Translations under genes and position numbers: made by a program | The notes under the pieces: generated by a model | The model's input: only the letters and a program-made list of their open reading frames with translations | Told to the model about the DNA's origin: nothing | Database searches by the model: none | Shown here: piece after piece, positions 18,182 to 26,854 of the stretch | Layout: each line of letters begins with the position of its first letter | Position numbering within the stretch: position 1 is the stretch's first letter | Assembly (NCBI GenBank): GCA_002070115.1 | Contig: MWCO01000002.1 | Coordinates: 124,001-188,000, forward strand | Direction of reading: 5' to 3' | DNA from: Deltaproteobacteria bacterium ADurb.Bin207 | Lineage (GTDB): Bacteria > Myxococcota_A > Polyangia > Polyangiales > Polyangiaceae | Length of the DNA stretch: 64,000 nt

Positions 18182-18976
18182 CTATCGTCCGAGGAACGAC
18201 GGCTCGCGTTTTTCGAGAAAGGCTTTCATGCCTTCGGCTTGATCCGCTGTTCCAAAAAGAACTGCAAATTCAGCAGCTTCCAATTCATTGGCGTTGACCA
18301 AGTCCTGGTCGTAGCCGCGCAGCATGCACCGTTTTGCTGCCGCGACGGCCACGGGACCACGCGCGGCGATTTCTTGCGCCACCTCGCGCACCTTCGACAT
18401 CAAGTCTGCATGAGGCACCACGCGATTGACGAGTCCGATGCGCAGCGCTTCAGCAGCATCGATCAAGCGCCCGGAATACACGAGTTCCCGTGCCATACCG
18501 AGTCCCACTCGTCGAGCCAGACGCTGGGTTCCTCCGAAGCCCGGAATGACGCCGAGTTTCACCTCCGGTTGTCCGAACCGTGCTTTGTCCGAGGCGTAGA
18601 TGAAGTCACCACAAAGGGCCAATTCGGTTCCTCCGCCCAGGGCGAACCCATTGACCGCACAGATCACGACAAACGGAGCGGACTCCATCAACGCTCCCAA
18701 CCGATGCCCCGCGTCGGCAAAAGCCTTGGCTTGCGCGGCGGTCATGGTTGCCATCTCCCCGATATCCGCTCCGGCCACGAAAGCTTTTTCGCCCGAACCG
18801 GTCAGGATGACAACCCGAGGACGCTCGCCATCGCCAGGGAATACGAGTTGATGAAACGCCATCATCAGGTCCCGGACCACCGCGGCGCTCAAGGCATTGA
18901 GTTTATCAGGACGGTGAATCGTAACGAGTGCGACGTATCCATCGCGTTCGACTTTCACAAATTCGAGATCGCTCAT
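18182..18976 (-). CDS. enoyl-CoA hydratase/isomerase (crotonase family)
   Basis: The ATG at 18976 is chosen because AGGAG lies seven bases before it; ATG 18982 is too close and the TTG at 18994 is unlikely. The 264-residue crotonase has oxyanion-hole residues in FVAGADIGEM (A68-D71) and GFALGGGTELAL. Both catalytic glutamates of hydratases are present, E118 (GGGTEL) and E138 (FGQPEVKLG). It should add water to 2-enoyl-CoA, with short chains likely given the neighbour. The 3-hydroxybutyryl-CoA dehydrogenase gene precedes it by 14 bp, so the pair would catalyse successive steps in beta-oxidation, or the reverse in butyrate or polyhydroxybutyrate synthesis. Confidence 0.93.
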   Translation of the reverse strand: MSDLEFVKVERDGYVALVTIHRPDKLNALSAAVVRDLMMAFHQLVFPGDGERPRVVILTGSGEKAFVAGADIGEMATMTAAQAKAFADAGHRLGALMESAPFVVICAVNGFALGGGTELALCGDFIYASDKARFGQPEVKLGVIPGFGGTQRLARRVGLGMARELVYSGRLIDAAEALRIGLVNRVVPHADLMSKVREVAQEIAARGPVAVAAAKRCMLRGYDQDLVNANELEAAEFAVLFGTADQAEGMKAFLEKREPSFLGR

Positions 18977-18990
18977 GGTCATGCTCCTGC

Positions 18991-19884
18991 TCAAAGAACG
19001 CGCGGATTGGGCTTTTTGTCCGAGCCTTCATAGCAATAGAAACCGATGCCCGTTTTTCGTCCAAGCCATCCCGCCGCCACCATGTTTCGAAGCAGCGTCG
19101 AAGCCCGGTACTTGTCATCGCCAAACTCCTTGTGCAGCACGTCCGCGATGAAAAGCAACGTGTCCAACCCTACCAAATCGGCCAACTCCAGCGGCCCCAT
19201 CGGATGATTCAGGCCAAGCTTGGCCCCCATGTCGATGTCCTGGACCGACCCCAACCTCGATTGAAGAGCGAAACACGCTTCGTTGAGGAAAGGAATGAGC
19301 ATCCGATTGACAATGAAACCAGGTTCATCATTCGAGGTAATCACCGTCTTACCGAGTTTTTCGGACAGAGCTTTGACCGTTTCATAGGTCTGATCGCTCG
19401 TTTGCAGTCCGCGCACCAACTCGATGAGTTTCATCAAGGGGACGGGATTCATGAAGTGCATGCCGATGACGGATTCGGGACGACCCGTACAGGCAGCGAG
19501 TTTGGTGATGGAAATGGATGAGGTATTGGAGGCAAGGATGGCTCCTTGTCGCATGGCTTCATCGGCAGAACGGAAGAGTTTGAGTTTGATTTCGGTATTT
19601 TCCGTGGCGGCTTCCACGACGATATCGGCCTGTTGCAGCACGCTGATTTCACTGCAAGGTTCGATATGGTCGAGCAGGCGTTCGCGCGCGCTTGCCTCCA
19701 TCTTGCCTTTGTCCACTTGTTTTTGGAGGATCGCCCCAATTTTGCCTTTGGCGTTGTCGACCAAGGCGCGGTTCACATCCAGCAAAAGAACTTTGAAGCC
19801 GTGGGCCGCTGCCACTTGCGCGATGCCCGAGCCCATCTGCCCGGCACCGATCACGCCAAACACCTTCACGTCGGATGCATTCAT
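18991..19884 (-). CDS. 3-hydroxybutyryl-CoA dehydrogenase
   Basis: The 297-residue protein has an N-terminal Rossmann fold with GAGQMGSG (13-20), followed by the acidic end of the second strand (LLLDVN). The catalytic His143 is in GMHFMNPVPLMKLIELV, and ASNTSSISI is also present. The C-terminal domain reads DEPGFIVNRML and GPLELADLVGLDT, as in Hbd/PaaH enzymes. It interconverts acetoacetyl-CoA and 3-hydroxybutyryl-CoA with NAD(P). GAGG lies eight bases before the ATG. It is the first gene of a two-gene operon with the crotonase and is divergent from the TPR protein at 20054. Confidence 0.94.
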   Translation of the reverse strand: MNASDVKVFGVIGAGQMGSGIAQVAAAHGFKVLLLDVNRALVDNAKGKIGAILQKQVDKGKMEASARERLLDHIEPCSEISVLQQADIVVEAATENTEIKLKLFRSADEAMRQGAILASNTSSISITKLAACTGRPESVIGMHFMNPVPLMKLIELVRGLQTSDQTYETVKALSEKLGKTVITSNDEPGFIVNRMLIPFLNEACFALQSRLGSVQDIDMGAKLGLNHPMGPLELADLVGLDTLLFIADVLHKEFGDDKYRASTLLRNMVAAGWLGRKTGIGFYCYEGSDKKPNPRVL

Positions 19885-19927
19885 CGGTTTTCCTCATGCG
19901 TCGTTGGGGATGGAGACGGTCCCTGTT

Positions 19928-19944
19928 TGCGTTCACCATGCCAG
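19928..19944 (-). promoter_or_regulatory. degenerate sigma-54-like element before the dehydrogenase gene
   Basis: On the minus strand CTGGCATGGTGAACGCA has GG and GC separated by exactly ten bases, as in sigma-54 promoters (YTGGCACG-N4-TTGCW). The -24 half is good, but the -12 half has AC in place of TT. A start about 33 bp upstream of the ATG would follow. Confidence 0.25.
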
Positions 19945-20053
19945 TCCACGAATGAACCGACACCCTTGCCTTTCGGTTAGGCGGGCTGGACTGGTGGGTC
20001 AATGGTGTCTTGGAAAGTACCTCGTACGGGCCGGTTGATGTACATTGGTCGCA

Positions 20054-21388
20054 ATGGGATTACGGCTTCACCCGCTTGTGTTTTTCCTGCTCGTCTCCAC
20101 CTCCGCTTGGGCGCAAACGGATTCGGACAGGGCCACCGCACGGCTCCTTGCGGAAGAAGGAATCGCTCTTCAACAGCAGGGGAAATATGAAGAGGCACTC
20201 GACAAACTCACGCGCGCCCAGCAGATTTTCAACGCTCCGACCCATTTGTTGCTCATCGCCCAATGCCAAGTCGCTGTCGGAAAACTCGTCGAAGGCGCCG
20301 AAACCTATCGGCAACTGCTACGGAAACCCTTGACGGAGCAGGCCCCCCAAGCCTTTGTTCGCGCCAAGGAAACTGCCGCGCGCGAGTTGGCCGAACTCGA
20401 GCCGCGCATCCCGAAAATTCGCATCCTCATCCACCCGGACGGCATTGAGCAACTCCACATTCGTATTGACGAAACGGCGGTCCCCGCCGCCATCGTCGGT
20501 ATCGACCGCGTCGAAAACCCAGGAAAACACATCATCCAGGTCTCCGCCCCGGGATTTCAAACCGCCCAAGTGCAATTCCAGCTACAAGAAAGCCAAATCC
20601 TGCCCGTCGAAGTAACGCTTGAAGCGGATACGCCCAGCAAGCCTGCCCCTGCTCCCACAACCCAGGTTCCCCATTCGTATACCGTGGCTTCTACCCCCGA
20701 GGCCAATGCACCGTCCTCCCACAGCACCGACCTTCTTATGTCCATTCGGCTCCAATGGACTGCTCCCAATGGCGAACTCGGTGAGACCCACTTCAATGGC
20801 TCCTGGATCGACCCCGGAGCGGTGCGCGACAGCTTCCACGCGGGAGGAGGTCTCGAATTGCAGGCGGACTTGCTTTTCGGCAACTGGGCCGTGGGCTTGC
20901 TATTCGGCGTGGATGACCACGGTCAGCCTTCCGGCAGTCACGAGGCCGTGAAATCGCTGTATCCCACTATCGAATCGGTACAAACCACCAAGTCGTTCAG
21001 CGCTTTCGGCGGAATCAGCGGACAGTGGCATAGCTGCCAACGCTGTCTCGGCTTCGTGGGCGAAACGGCCATCATCATGCGTCAAATGGTCCAAACCTTC
21101 GAGATTCAGCCCCAATCCGGCCCCCCCGACCCTTGCTCCCTGTCGTGGGAGCGCGACGTTCCCACCGTCCGACTGCTTGCCGGACTCCAAATCCCCGTCG
21201 GAAGCGACTTCTTTGTCACACCCTACCTGTCTTTCGCCGGCGGCTCCACGTCCGTCACCCGACTCGAACCGTCGGACGATGCTCCTCGTTGCCCGTCGAA
21301 CAAGATCGAGTCTTCGGAAACGACCGGTGGCTCGATCACATTTTTTTCGGTCGGTGTGGCGGGAACCTATGCCCTCGCCCTCGATTGA
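20054..21388 (+). CDS. secreted TPR protein with beta-rich C-terminal domain
   Basis: The ATG at 20054 gives a clean signal peptide (cleavage after SAWA, residue about 20); an in-frame TTG at 20045 is the alternative. The 444-residue product has TPR-like helices at about 25-110 (EEGIALQQQGKYEEALDKL) and a PEGA-like sandwich at about 120-190 (IRILIHPDGIEQLHIRID). A beta-rich C-terminal half has alternating hydrophobic strands (ELQADLLFGNWAVGLLFGV; RLLAGLQIPVGSDFFVTPYL; FFSVGVAGTYALAL) and ends near the terminus, suggesting a small outer-membrane barrel. It sits divergently from the hbd-type operon and before the GT2 gene. The function is not recognised. Confidence 0.75.
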   Translation: MGLRLHPLVFFLLVSTSAWAQTDSDRATARLLAEEGIALQQQGKYEEALDKLTRAQQIFNAPTHLLLIAQCQVAVGKLVEGAETYRQLLRKPLTEQAPQAFVRAKETAARELAELEPRIPKIRILIHPDGIEQLHIRIDETAVPAAIVGIDRVENPGKHIIQVSAPGFQTAQVQFQLQESQILPVEVTLEADTPSKPAPAPTTQVPHSYTVASTPEANAPSSHSTDLLMSIRLQWTAPNGELGETHFNGSWIDPGAVRDSFHAGGGLELQADLLFGNWAVGLLFGVDDHGQPSGSHEAVKSLYPTIESVQTTKSFSAFGGISGQWHSCQRCLGFVGETAIIMRQMVQTFEIQPQSGPPDPCSLSWERDVPTVRLLAGLQIPVGSDFFVTPYLSFAGGSTSVTRLEPSDDAPRCPSNKIESSETTGGSITFFSVGVAGTYALALD

Positions 21389-21426
21389 GCGGGGCGAAAC
21401 CATCCCGAACGAACCGCAAAGCCTAT

Positions 21427-21452
21427 CTTAGTAACTACATTTACCCACTAAG
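21427..21452 (+). repeat. inverted repeat after the TPR protein gene
   Basis: CTTAGT (21427-21432) and ACTAAG (21447-21452) are perfect complements flanking a 14-base loop, 38 bp after the stop codon. No T-run follows, so it is a poor intrinsic terminator. Confidence 0.25.
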
Positions 21453-21591
21453 CCCCACTCATGACAACCTTGTGCAACGAATTACACTTCCGTGACAATT
21501 GAGACTGAAGACGGTGGTAGCAGTGGCGGCAAGACCACGTCCAGAGCCTCGAATTGGACTCGAAGACGCGTTGTCGAGGAGAATGTCCCTG

Positions 21592-23085
21592 ATGATGCAT
21601 CTACCCTTCTTCGCCCTGTATTTCGCCGTGCTGCTCGTGCTGTGCGGTTATGGGTTGCATCGCTCTCACCTCGTTCTGCTGTTTTGGCGTCACCGCAAGC
21701 AAGTCCCCTTGTTGCGGGAAGGAGGAAAAGAGCCGATTTCTACAACGTCCACCCCGTTCGTCACGATTCAACTGCCGCTATATAATGAAGCGACCGTCGT
21801 CGCCCGCCTGCTACGCGCTGTCGCCCATATGGATTATCCAAAAAACCGCTTTGAAATCCAGGTGTTAGACGATTCTACGGACGAAACCCGCCATATCGTG
21901 GACCGTGAGGTAGGCCGATTGCGCGACGCGGGTGTGGACGCGGTGGTGGTGCGTCGAAGTGACCGTGTGGGGTACAAGGCGGGAGCGCTCGACGCTGGGT
22001 TGAAGGTGGCGAAGGGAGAATTGGTGGCGATTTTCGATGCGGATTTCGTGCCCCAGCCGGATTTTTTGCGACGATTGGTGGGTGAATTCCGTGATCCTAC
22101 GGTGGGTATGGTGCAAGCCCGCTGGGGTCATATGAATCGAGAGCATTCGTTGATGACGCGGGTGCAGGCGTTGATGCTCGACGGTCACCATTTGGTGGAG
22201 AATCGAGCGCGATTTTCTTCGGGGCGTCTGTTCAATTTCTCGGGGACGGGTGGGATGTGGCGAATTCGAGCCATTCAAGATGCGGGGGGGTGGCAGCATG
22301 ACACGCTGACGGAGGATTTGGATCTATCGTATCGTGCGCAGCTTCGGGGGTGGCGGTTCGTCTATCGGGAAGACGTGGTAACTCCTTCCGAGTTGCCGGA
22401 AGACGTTTCTTCTCTTCGGGCGCAGCAGTATCGGTGGGCGAAAGGAACGGTTCAAACCGCTCGAAAGCTGCTGAAGACCGTGTTGCGCTCGCAGCTTAGT
22501 TTGGCGCAACGAACGGAGGCGTTATTTCATCTCACGCCTCATTTCGCCTATCCGTTGATGATGGTGCTGAGCATCCTGTTGCTGCCGGCCTTGCTCCTGT
22601 CGCCGCGGACGGACTTATGGGCCATGGTGGTGGTCGACCTTCCCCTATGCATTGGCACAACGACGTCGCTGGCGCTGTTTTATGGCATGGCCGAGCGTTC
22701 CCAAGGAGGGTCGGCCTGGATGGCTCTTCGTCGCCTGCCCGCTCTCATCGCTCTTGGCATGGGAATGGCCCCTCACTTGTCCCGGGCGGTTTTGGACGGC
22801 ATGCAATCGATGGCGGGAGAATTCGTCCGCACACCCAAAAAAGGAACGTTGGCGGGTCGCTACACGTCGTATGCTTCTCTTCCCTTGTCGGAAATGGCGC
22901 TCTGCCTGGTTTCGCTAGCCAGCGTTTTTGTCGCCATCCAGACCGACCATTGGATCGCCATGCCGTTTGCCTCGCTTTTCGCCTTTGGATATGGCTATGT
23001 CGCCGTATTGGTGATGCGAGAACAGAGTGCCAGACGTCGTGCCGCGGCGCGTTTGGAAATGCAGCGGGCGACGGTCGCGGGTTAA
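21592..23085 (+). CDS. processive family 2 glycosyltransferase (cellulose-synthase-like)
   Basis: The start is probably ATG 21592, ten bases after AGGAG; ATG 21583 lies too close to that site, and a TTG at 21499 would add 31 residues. The 497-residue protein begins with a membrane helix (FFALYFAVLLVLCGYGL). It has the GT2 motifs LDDSTDET, FDADF (DxD), LTEDLDLS (general base) and QQYRWAKG (the QxxRW motif of processive enzymes), and four or so C-terminal helices. It should polymerise a polysaccharide from a nucleotide sugar while exporting it. The closest type is the cellulose-synthase-like/glucomannan group. No BcsB, BcsC or PilZ partner is nearby, so the polymer is unknown. Confidence 0.9.
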   Translation: MMHLPFFALYFAVLLVLCGYGLHRSHLVLLFWRHRKQVPLLREGGKEPISTTSTPFVTIQLPLYNEATVVARLLRAVAHMDYPKNRFEIQVLDDSTDETRHIVDREVGRLRDAGVDAVVVRRSDRVGYKAGALDAGLKVAKGELVAIFDADFVPQPDFLRRLVGEFRDPTVGMVQARWGHMNREHSLMTRVQALMLDGHHLVENRARFSSGRLFNFSGTGGMWRIRAIQDAGGWQHDTLTEDLDLSYRAQLRGWRFVYREDVVTPSELPEDVSSLRAQQYRWAKGTVQTARKLLKTVLRSQLSLAQRTEALFHLTPHFAYPLMMVLSILLLPALLLSPRTDLWAMVVVDLPLCIGTTTSLALFYGMAERSQGGSAWMALRRLPALIALGMGMAPHLSRAVLDGMQSMAGEFVRTPKKGTLAGRYTSYASLPLSEMALCLVSLASVFVAIQTDHWIAMPFASLFAFGYGYVAVLVMREQSARRRAAARLEMQRATVAG

Positions 23086-23175
23086 TCAGATATCAAGGGG
23101 CTGGACTCTTAGCCCGTGCGAGGTAGGATCTCAGGCTGTACCGGCGGCGCTCATTCACGCACCCTGGGAGGGTTC

Positions 23176-23502
23176 ATGACGAAGGCTGATATTGCTCATA
23201 TCATTTACACGAGAATTGGTGGCTTCAGCAAAAAGGAGTCGACAGACCTCGTTGATTTGGTTTTCGAAACCATGAAGGAAACCCTCGGTCGTGGTGATAA
23301 GATCAAGATTTCCGGATTCGGAAACTTCGTGCTTCGCGACAAACGAAAGCGTCAGGGCCGCAACCCACAAACAGGCGAGCCCATCACCATCACCGAACGT
23401 CGCGTGCTGAGTTTCAAACCCAGCCAAATCCTGAAGCAAACGCTCAATGACGCCCCAACCGCCTCCAGCACCGAAGGCTCATCACCGAATCGTCATCCTT
23501 GA
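23176..23502 (+). CDS. ihfA: integration host factor subunit alpha
   Basis: The ATG at 23176 follows GGGAGGG at four bases, which settles the start against a longer frame from 23116. The 108-residue protein is a DNABII family member: MTKADIAHIIYTRIGGFSKK, then GDKIKISGFGNFVLRDK and the beta-arm tip GRNPQTGEPI with the intercalating Pro. The GRNPQTGE and FKPSQILK stretches favour IHF-alpha over HU. A 12-residue Ser/Pro-rich tail is extra. It bends DNA as a heterodimer with IHF-beta, which is not in the window. The merR-type gene follows 18 bp later, an arrangement known from many proteobacteria downstream of pheT; here the gene before is the GT2. Confidence 0.92.
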   Translation: MTKADIAHIIYTRIGGFSKKESTDLVDLVFETMKETLGRGDKIKISGFGNFVLRDKRKRQGRNPQTGEPITITERRVLSFKPSQILKQTLNDAPTASSTEGSSPNRHP

Positions 23503-23520
23503 GGCATCTAGGTTCCGACC

Positions 23521-23901
23521 ATGTCCTCGGACGGAACGCAGATTCGCAAGTTGTATTATCGCATCGGGGAAGTAGCCAGACTGCTGGGCGTCGAAACCTC
23601 CGCTATCCGCCACTGGGAGTCGGAATTCCCAAGCCTTCGACCTCGGCGCACCAAAACCGGACAGCGCATGTATTCCCAGCATGAACTCGAGCGATTGAAA
23701 GAGATCAAACGGCTTCGTTTCGACCTCGGCTATACCATCCGCGGCGCTCGCATGGCGCTGCGAAACAAAGGGCTCGAAGCAAGAGAACCCCAAGACCCTG
23801 TCGTCATCGACAACGAACAGCTCCGAGACACGTTGCTCGACTTGCATCAGCAAATCACTTCGTTCATCGATGCCTTGGAACGGGAGCGAAATCAGGCATG
23901 A
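23521..23901 (+). CDS. MerR family transcriptional regulator
   Basis: The 126-residue protein has an N-terminal MerR winged helix: YRIGEVARLLGVETSAIRHWESEFPSLRPRR, cut here only by reading order, then TGQRMYSQHELERLKEIKRL. A C-terminal coiled-coil helix (DTLLDLHQQITSFIDALERE) would drive dimerisation. There is no Cys-rich metal-binding tail, so it resembles the short MerR protein that accompanies ihfA in many proteobacteria, not the mercury or copper sensors. Its TGA overlaps the ATG of the next gene (ATGA, 23898-23901). Confidence 0.92.
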   Translation: MSSDGTQIRKLYYRIGEVARLLGVETSAIRHWESEFPSLRPRRTKTGQRMYSQHELERLKEIKRLRFDLGYTIRGARMALRNKGLEAREPQDPVVIDNEQLRDTLLDLHQQITSFIDALERERNQA

Positions 23902-24842
23902 GCGCTCGGACTGCACTCGTCCACGGCACAATGGCCTCATTGCTCGTTGCTTCCGCCACGGTCCTTCCCGCCCTGGCTTTCGCACAACAAGATGCCAGCG
24001 CGGACGCTTTCGACGCAGAGGTTGCCATGGACACGGCATCCGATGCGTTGGAATCCGCGGATGCAGAACAAGAGCCCACCGCTGCCACGCTCGGTCCCGA
24101 AACGTCCTTGGTCATTTCCGAAGGCGTGAATCTGCGCTTTTCCCCCCCTGAAGGCTGGATGAGCGTCGAATCAAAACCCGTCGATATTCCAGACCTCGAT
24201 AAAATCCCGGGAGCACAAGCACTTTTCAAACATACCTGGACGGCTCCGCATCGTCGCAAAGCCATGGCGCCTCGGATGTCGGTCGTATGCGCAACCGCTC
24301 CCAGCGATAGCTGGACCCGCGGCCTAGAGTCTCGCGTTTTCGAACACCTCACGAGCGTAGCCCACAACGAACTCAGCGAATGGATGAGTGTCGATTCCTT
24401 GCAATCAGGCCCCATCGACTCAACTTCGCCACTTTTCTTTCAGTCTTTCGAAGCCAAAGGCCGCGCCGGAGGCCAACGAAAAACCGGTGCATTGCGAGTC
24501 CTCGAAGAAGACGCCATCGACAATAAACGTGCCCCGTTCGTCGGCGTGGGACGCCATACCCTTGGTTTTCTCGCTAATCCGGACCGCGTCTTCGTCTGCT
24601 CGATGGCATGCATAGAACCCGCCTGGCGAGAGACGGCCATTTGCCCCACCTCCGTCGCCTCGCTGCATATCGATGGCGCTCTCGCCCCCGAACCTTCTTC
24701 CTCCACCCTCGGGCGTTTGGCCATCGGTATCCAACGACGTCCCTCCGCCCTGGTCGGCATGGCTGCGGGCTTGCTGCTCGCGTTTGTGGGAACTCTGGCC
24801 GTATTGCGCGGCTCGTTGCTCCGACCAGCATCCAAGTCATGA
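23898..24842 (+). CDS. secreted protein with C-terminal membrane anchor, unknown function
   Basis: The 314-residue product has a signal peptide (cleavage after about ALAFA, residue 29), an Asp/Ala/Glu-rich spacer (30-65) and a globular middle. One C-terminal membrane helix (about 282-304, LVGMAAGLLLAFVGTLAVLRG) is followed by a basic end, so most of it lies outside the cytoplasmic membrane. Six or so cysteines in the middle (VVCATA, VCSMACIEP, ICPTS) may form disulfides. It is coupled to the merR gene by an ATGA overlap. Its stop codon shares TCATGA with the stop of the opposite gene. I do not recognise the family. Confidence 0.75.
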   Translation: MSARTALVHGTMASLLVASATVLPALAFAQQDASADAFDAEVAMDTASDALESADAEQEPTAATLGPETSLVISEGVNLRFSPPEGWMSVESKPVDIPDLDKIPGAQALFKHTWTAPHRRKAMAPRMSVVCATAPSDSWTRGLESRVFEHLTSVAHNELSEWMSVDSLQSGPIDSTSPLFFQSFEAKGRAGGQRKTGALRVLEEDAIDNKRAPFVGVGRHTLGFLANPDRVFVCSMACIEPAWRETAICPTSVASLHIDGALAPEPSSSTLGRLAIGIQRRPSALVGMAAGLLLAFVGTLAVLRGSLLRPASKS

Positions 24843-25553
24843 ATCGTGGATTCGGATGGCCCACGCCAATCGCAAGACTTGTTTCACGACATTGGGAACA
24901 CGACGCACCAAGTTGATGGAAGGTCTACGTTTTTCCACGACGCGAACAGGGATTTCGCGAATGGAAAGCCCTTTTCGATACGCACGAATCACGAACTCGC
25001 TCGCAAAAACGTCCTTGTCCACGACACAAGCATGGACCACAGGCAGTAGACGTTCGCGATGAAACGCTTTCAAACCATGCGTATCGGTTCCACGAAACCC
25101 CAGCGTGGTGCGCAACAGCCCGTTGTACACACGGCTCGCCATGTTACGAGCCCACGGCCGTTCATCGCTCGAACCCGACAAGAGTTTCGAACCAATCACC
25201 AGGTCCACACCACCATGCTGCAACAACGCCACCGATGATTCGTGGAAGACCGTATCGCAAAGATCGATCTCATCACATACGACGAACGTGCCTTTGGCCT
25301 CGAGAATCCCTCGTCGCAAAGCCAGTCCATAGTTTGGCTCACCCAGTGAAAACCATCGTATTTCCTCATACTTAGCAGCAAGCGGAGCCAGTATGGCCAC
25401 GGTGGCGTCGGTCGATCCATTTTCCGCGATGATGATTTCGAACGTCCACGGGGCTTCTTTGAGTTTTTCACGAAGGTCGACGATGGCCGCGCGAAGGATA
25501 GCTTCTTCGTTGAACACCGGAATGACGATCGAAACGGTAGGGGTCGTGGTCAT
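24837..25553 (-). CDS. family 2 glycosyltransferase (dolichyl-phosphate mannosyltransferase-like)
   Basis: The start is ATG 25553, overlapping the stop of the FAD-protein gene (ATGA), not the longer frame from 25628. The 238-residue soluble GT-A enzyme opens TPTVSIVIPVFNEEAIL, typical of DPM1/GtrB-like enzymes. Two canonical acidic motifs are altered: AENGSTDAT stands where DDGSxD is usual, and CDEIDLCD where DADL is usual. DTHGLKAFHRERL corresponds to the conserved 'D..sGfr.~r' region. It should move a sugar from a nucleotide to a lipid phosphate carrier. Its partner is the FAD oxidoreductase upstream. Confidence 0.85.
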   Translation of the reverse strand: MTTTPTVSIVIPVFNEEAILRAAIVDLREKLKEAPWTFEIIIAENGSTDATVAILAPLAAKYEEIRWFSLGEPNYGLALRRGILEAKGTFVVCDEIDLCDTVFHESSVALLQHGGVDLVIGSKLLSGSSDERPWARNMASRVYNGLLRTTLGFRGTDTHGLKAFHRERLLPVVHACVVDKDVFASEFVIRAYRKGLSIREIPVRVVEKRRPSINLVRRVPNVVKQVLRLAWAIRIHDS

Positions 25554-26854
25554 GGCAACGATTTCCTGGCCCAATGAGCCGCGGCTTGGCCGAACAGCAG
25601 AGCATCTTCCATGGACGAATAATTCCATCCCCCATAGCGCCCGGTAGAGAGAATGTCTTGGTCTTTCAGAAAGCCATGCACGCTATCGACCGAGGCATAA
25701 TAGGCGTGATCGAAGATGACGTAGGCGTGTTCGATGGTTCGGTGTTCCGCGAACAGCACTTGGTTGGGCTGGTCGATGAATCCCATTTCCACCAAGCCGG
25801 CAGCCACATCCGGCACGAGAGACTCGAGGATGGGAGGCTGTCGATCCGCCAGTTCGATGTACATACAAGCTTTGCCCTCGGGGGCCATTTCTTTCGAGAA
25901 GTTGGAATATACGCCCACCCGATAAAACGGATATCGCTGTTCAGGAACATAGACCCAGTGGAAAGGATGGGCCGAGGGCACATCGAGAGCGACATCGAGG
26001 TAATGAAGAGAGCTACACCGAAGTTTGGAGGCCGCTTGCCGAATGGGCTCAGCAATTCCCTCGGTGCGCGCGAGCAGATGGTCCAGGGGAATCGTTGAAA
26101 TCAGCACGTCGTAATCGATCTGCTCCCCATCTTGCAGCGTGAGCCGTTTTCGTTGTGGGTCGAGGGCCACGAGTTCTTTGCCGCATTCTACAGGGCCGAC
26201 AGCTTTCGCCAGCGCGCTCGTCAGGGCTCCAATTCCCTTTCGGGGATACAGAAAAGAGGCATTGTATCCCATCTCCGGTCCCGCCAGTCCAACCGCCCCC
26301 GCAATCACTTCCTCCAACGTGGGCAGAGGAACGAAACGGCTGCACCATTCCGCCGTGATCTCGCGGGGATGCACGCCCCAGAGCCGACTATTGTATGGAA
26401 TCATGAAGTGTTTGCTGAAGCCATCACCGAAATGCTGAAGACAATACTGTTCGAAATCCGTGGGAGCCTGCGCATGCGGCTGGCGCAGCGCATGAACGAA
26501 ACCGACGATGCATTCGTACGCCACCTTGGCAGGCAGGCCCAACGTATTGGCCTGGAACGGATAGCGAGTATATGCCCCGTGGGACCAAATCATGGACCGT
26601 CGCTCGATCGAGAGCCATTCGTTGCCGAGCCAGGCGGTGGCAAGCGAGCGCATGGCGGGATCGCGAAGATGCAGAAGATGGCCGGTGCGATCGAAGCGAA
26701 AACCAGATTGCTCTACGGTGATGGCGAGTCCACCGGGCTGGGGGGCGCGTTCGAGCAGCCGGTGACCGATGCCCATGGACTGCAGGTGGTAGGAGGCGGA
26801 CATCCCCGTCAAACCGGCTCCCAACACGACCACCGATGGTTGTTTGCTCGACAT
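25550..26854 (-). CDS. FAD-dependent oxidoreductase, amine oxidase / UDP-galactopyranose mutase-like
   Basis: The ATG at 26854 places the dinucleotide-binding motif VVVLGAGLTGMSASYHL at residue 8, as in family members; an open frame runs back to 26977. The 434-residue product has LLERAPQPGGLA and FRFDRTGHLLHLRDP, as in NAD_binding_8/amine-oxidase flavoproteins. It also has TRYPFQANTLGLP, which is seen in the polysaccharide-cluster subgroup related to UDP-galactopyranose mutase and protoporphyrinogen oxidase. The C-terminus closes the FAD site with STGRYGGWNYSSMEDAL. It overlaps the glycosyltransferase gene, so a role in surface-glycan synthesis is likely; the substrate is not known. Confidence 0.85.
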   Translation of the reverse strand: MSSKQPSVVVLGAGLTGMSASYHLQSMGIGHRLLERAPQPGGLAITVEQSGFRFDRTGHLLHLRDPAMRSLATAWLGNEWLSIERRSMIWSHGAYTRYPFQANTLGLPAKVAYECIVGFVHALRQPHAQAPTDFEQYCLQHFGDGFSKHFMIPYNSRLWGVHPREITAEWCSRFVPLPTLEEVIAGAVGLAGPEMGYNASFLYPRKGIGALTSALAKAVGPVECGKELVALDPQRKRLTLQDGEQIDYDVLISTIPLDHLLARTEGIAEPIRQAASKLRCSSLHYLDVALDVPSAHPFHWVYVPEQRYPFYRVGVYSNFSKEMAPEGKACMYIELADRQPPILESLVPDVAAGLVEMGFIDQPNQVLFAEHRTIEHAYVIFDHAYYASVDSVHGFLKDQDILSTGRYGGWNYSSMEDALLFGQAAAHWARKSLP

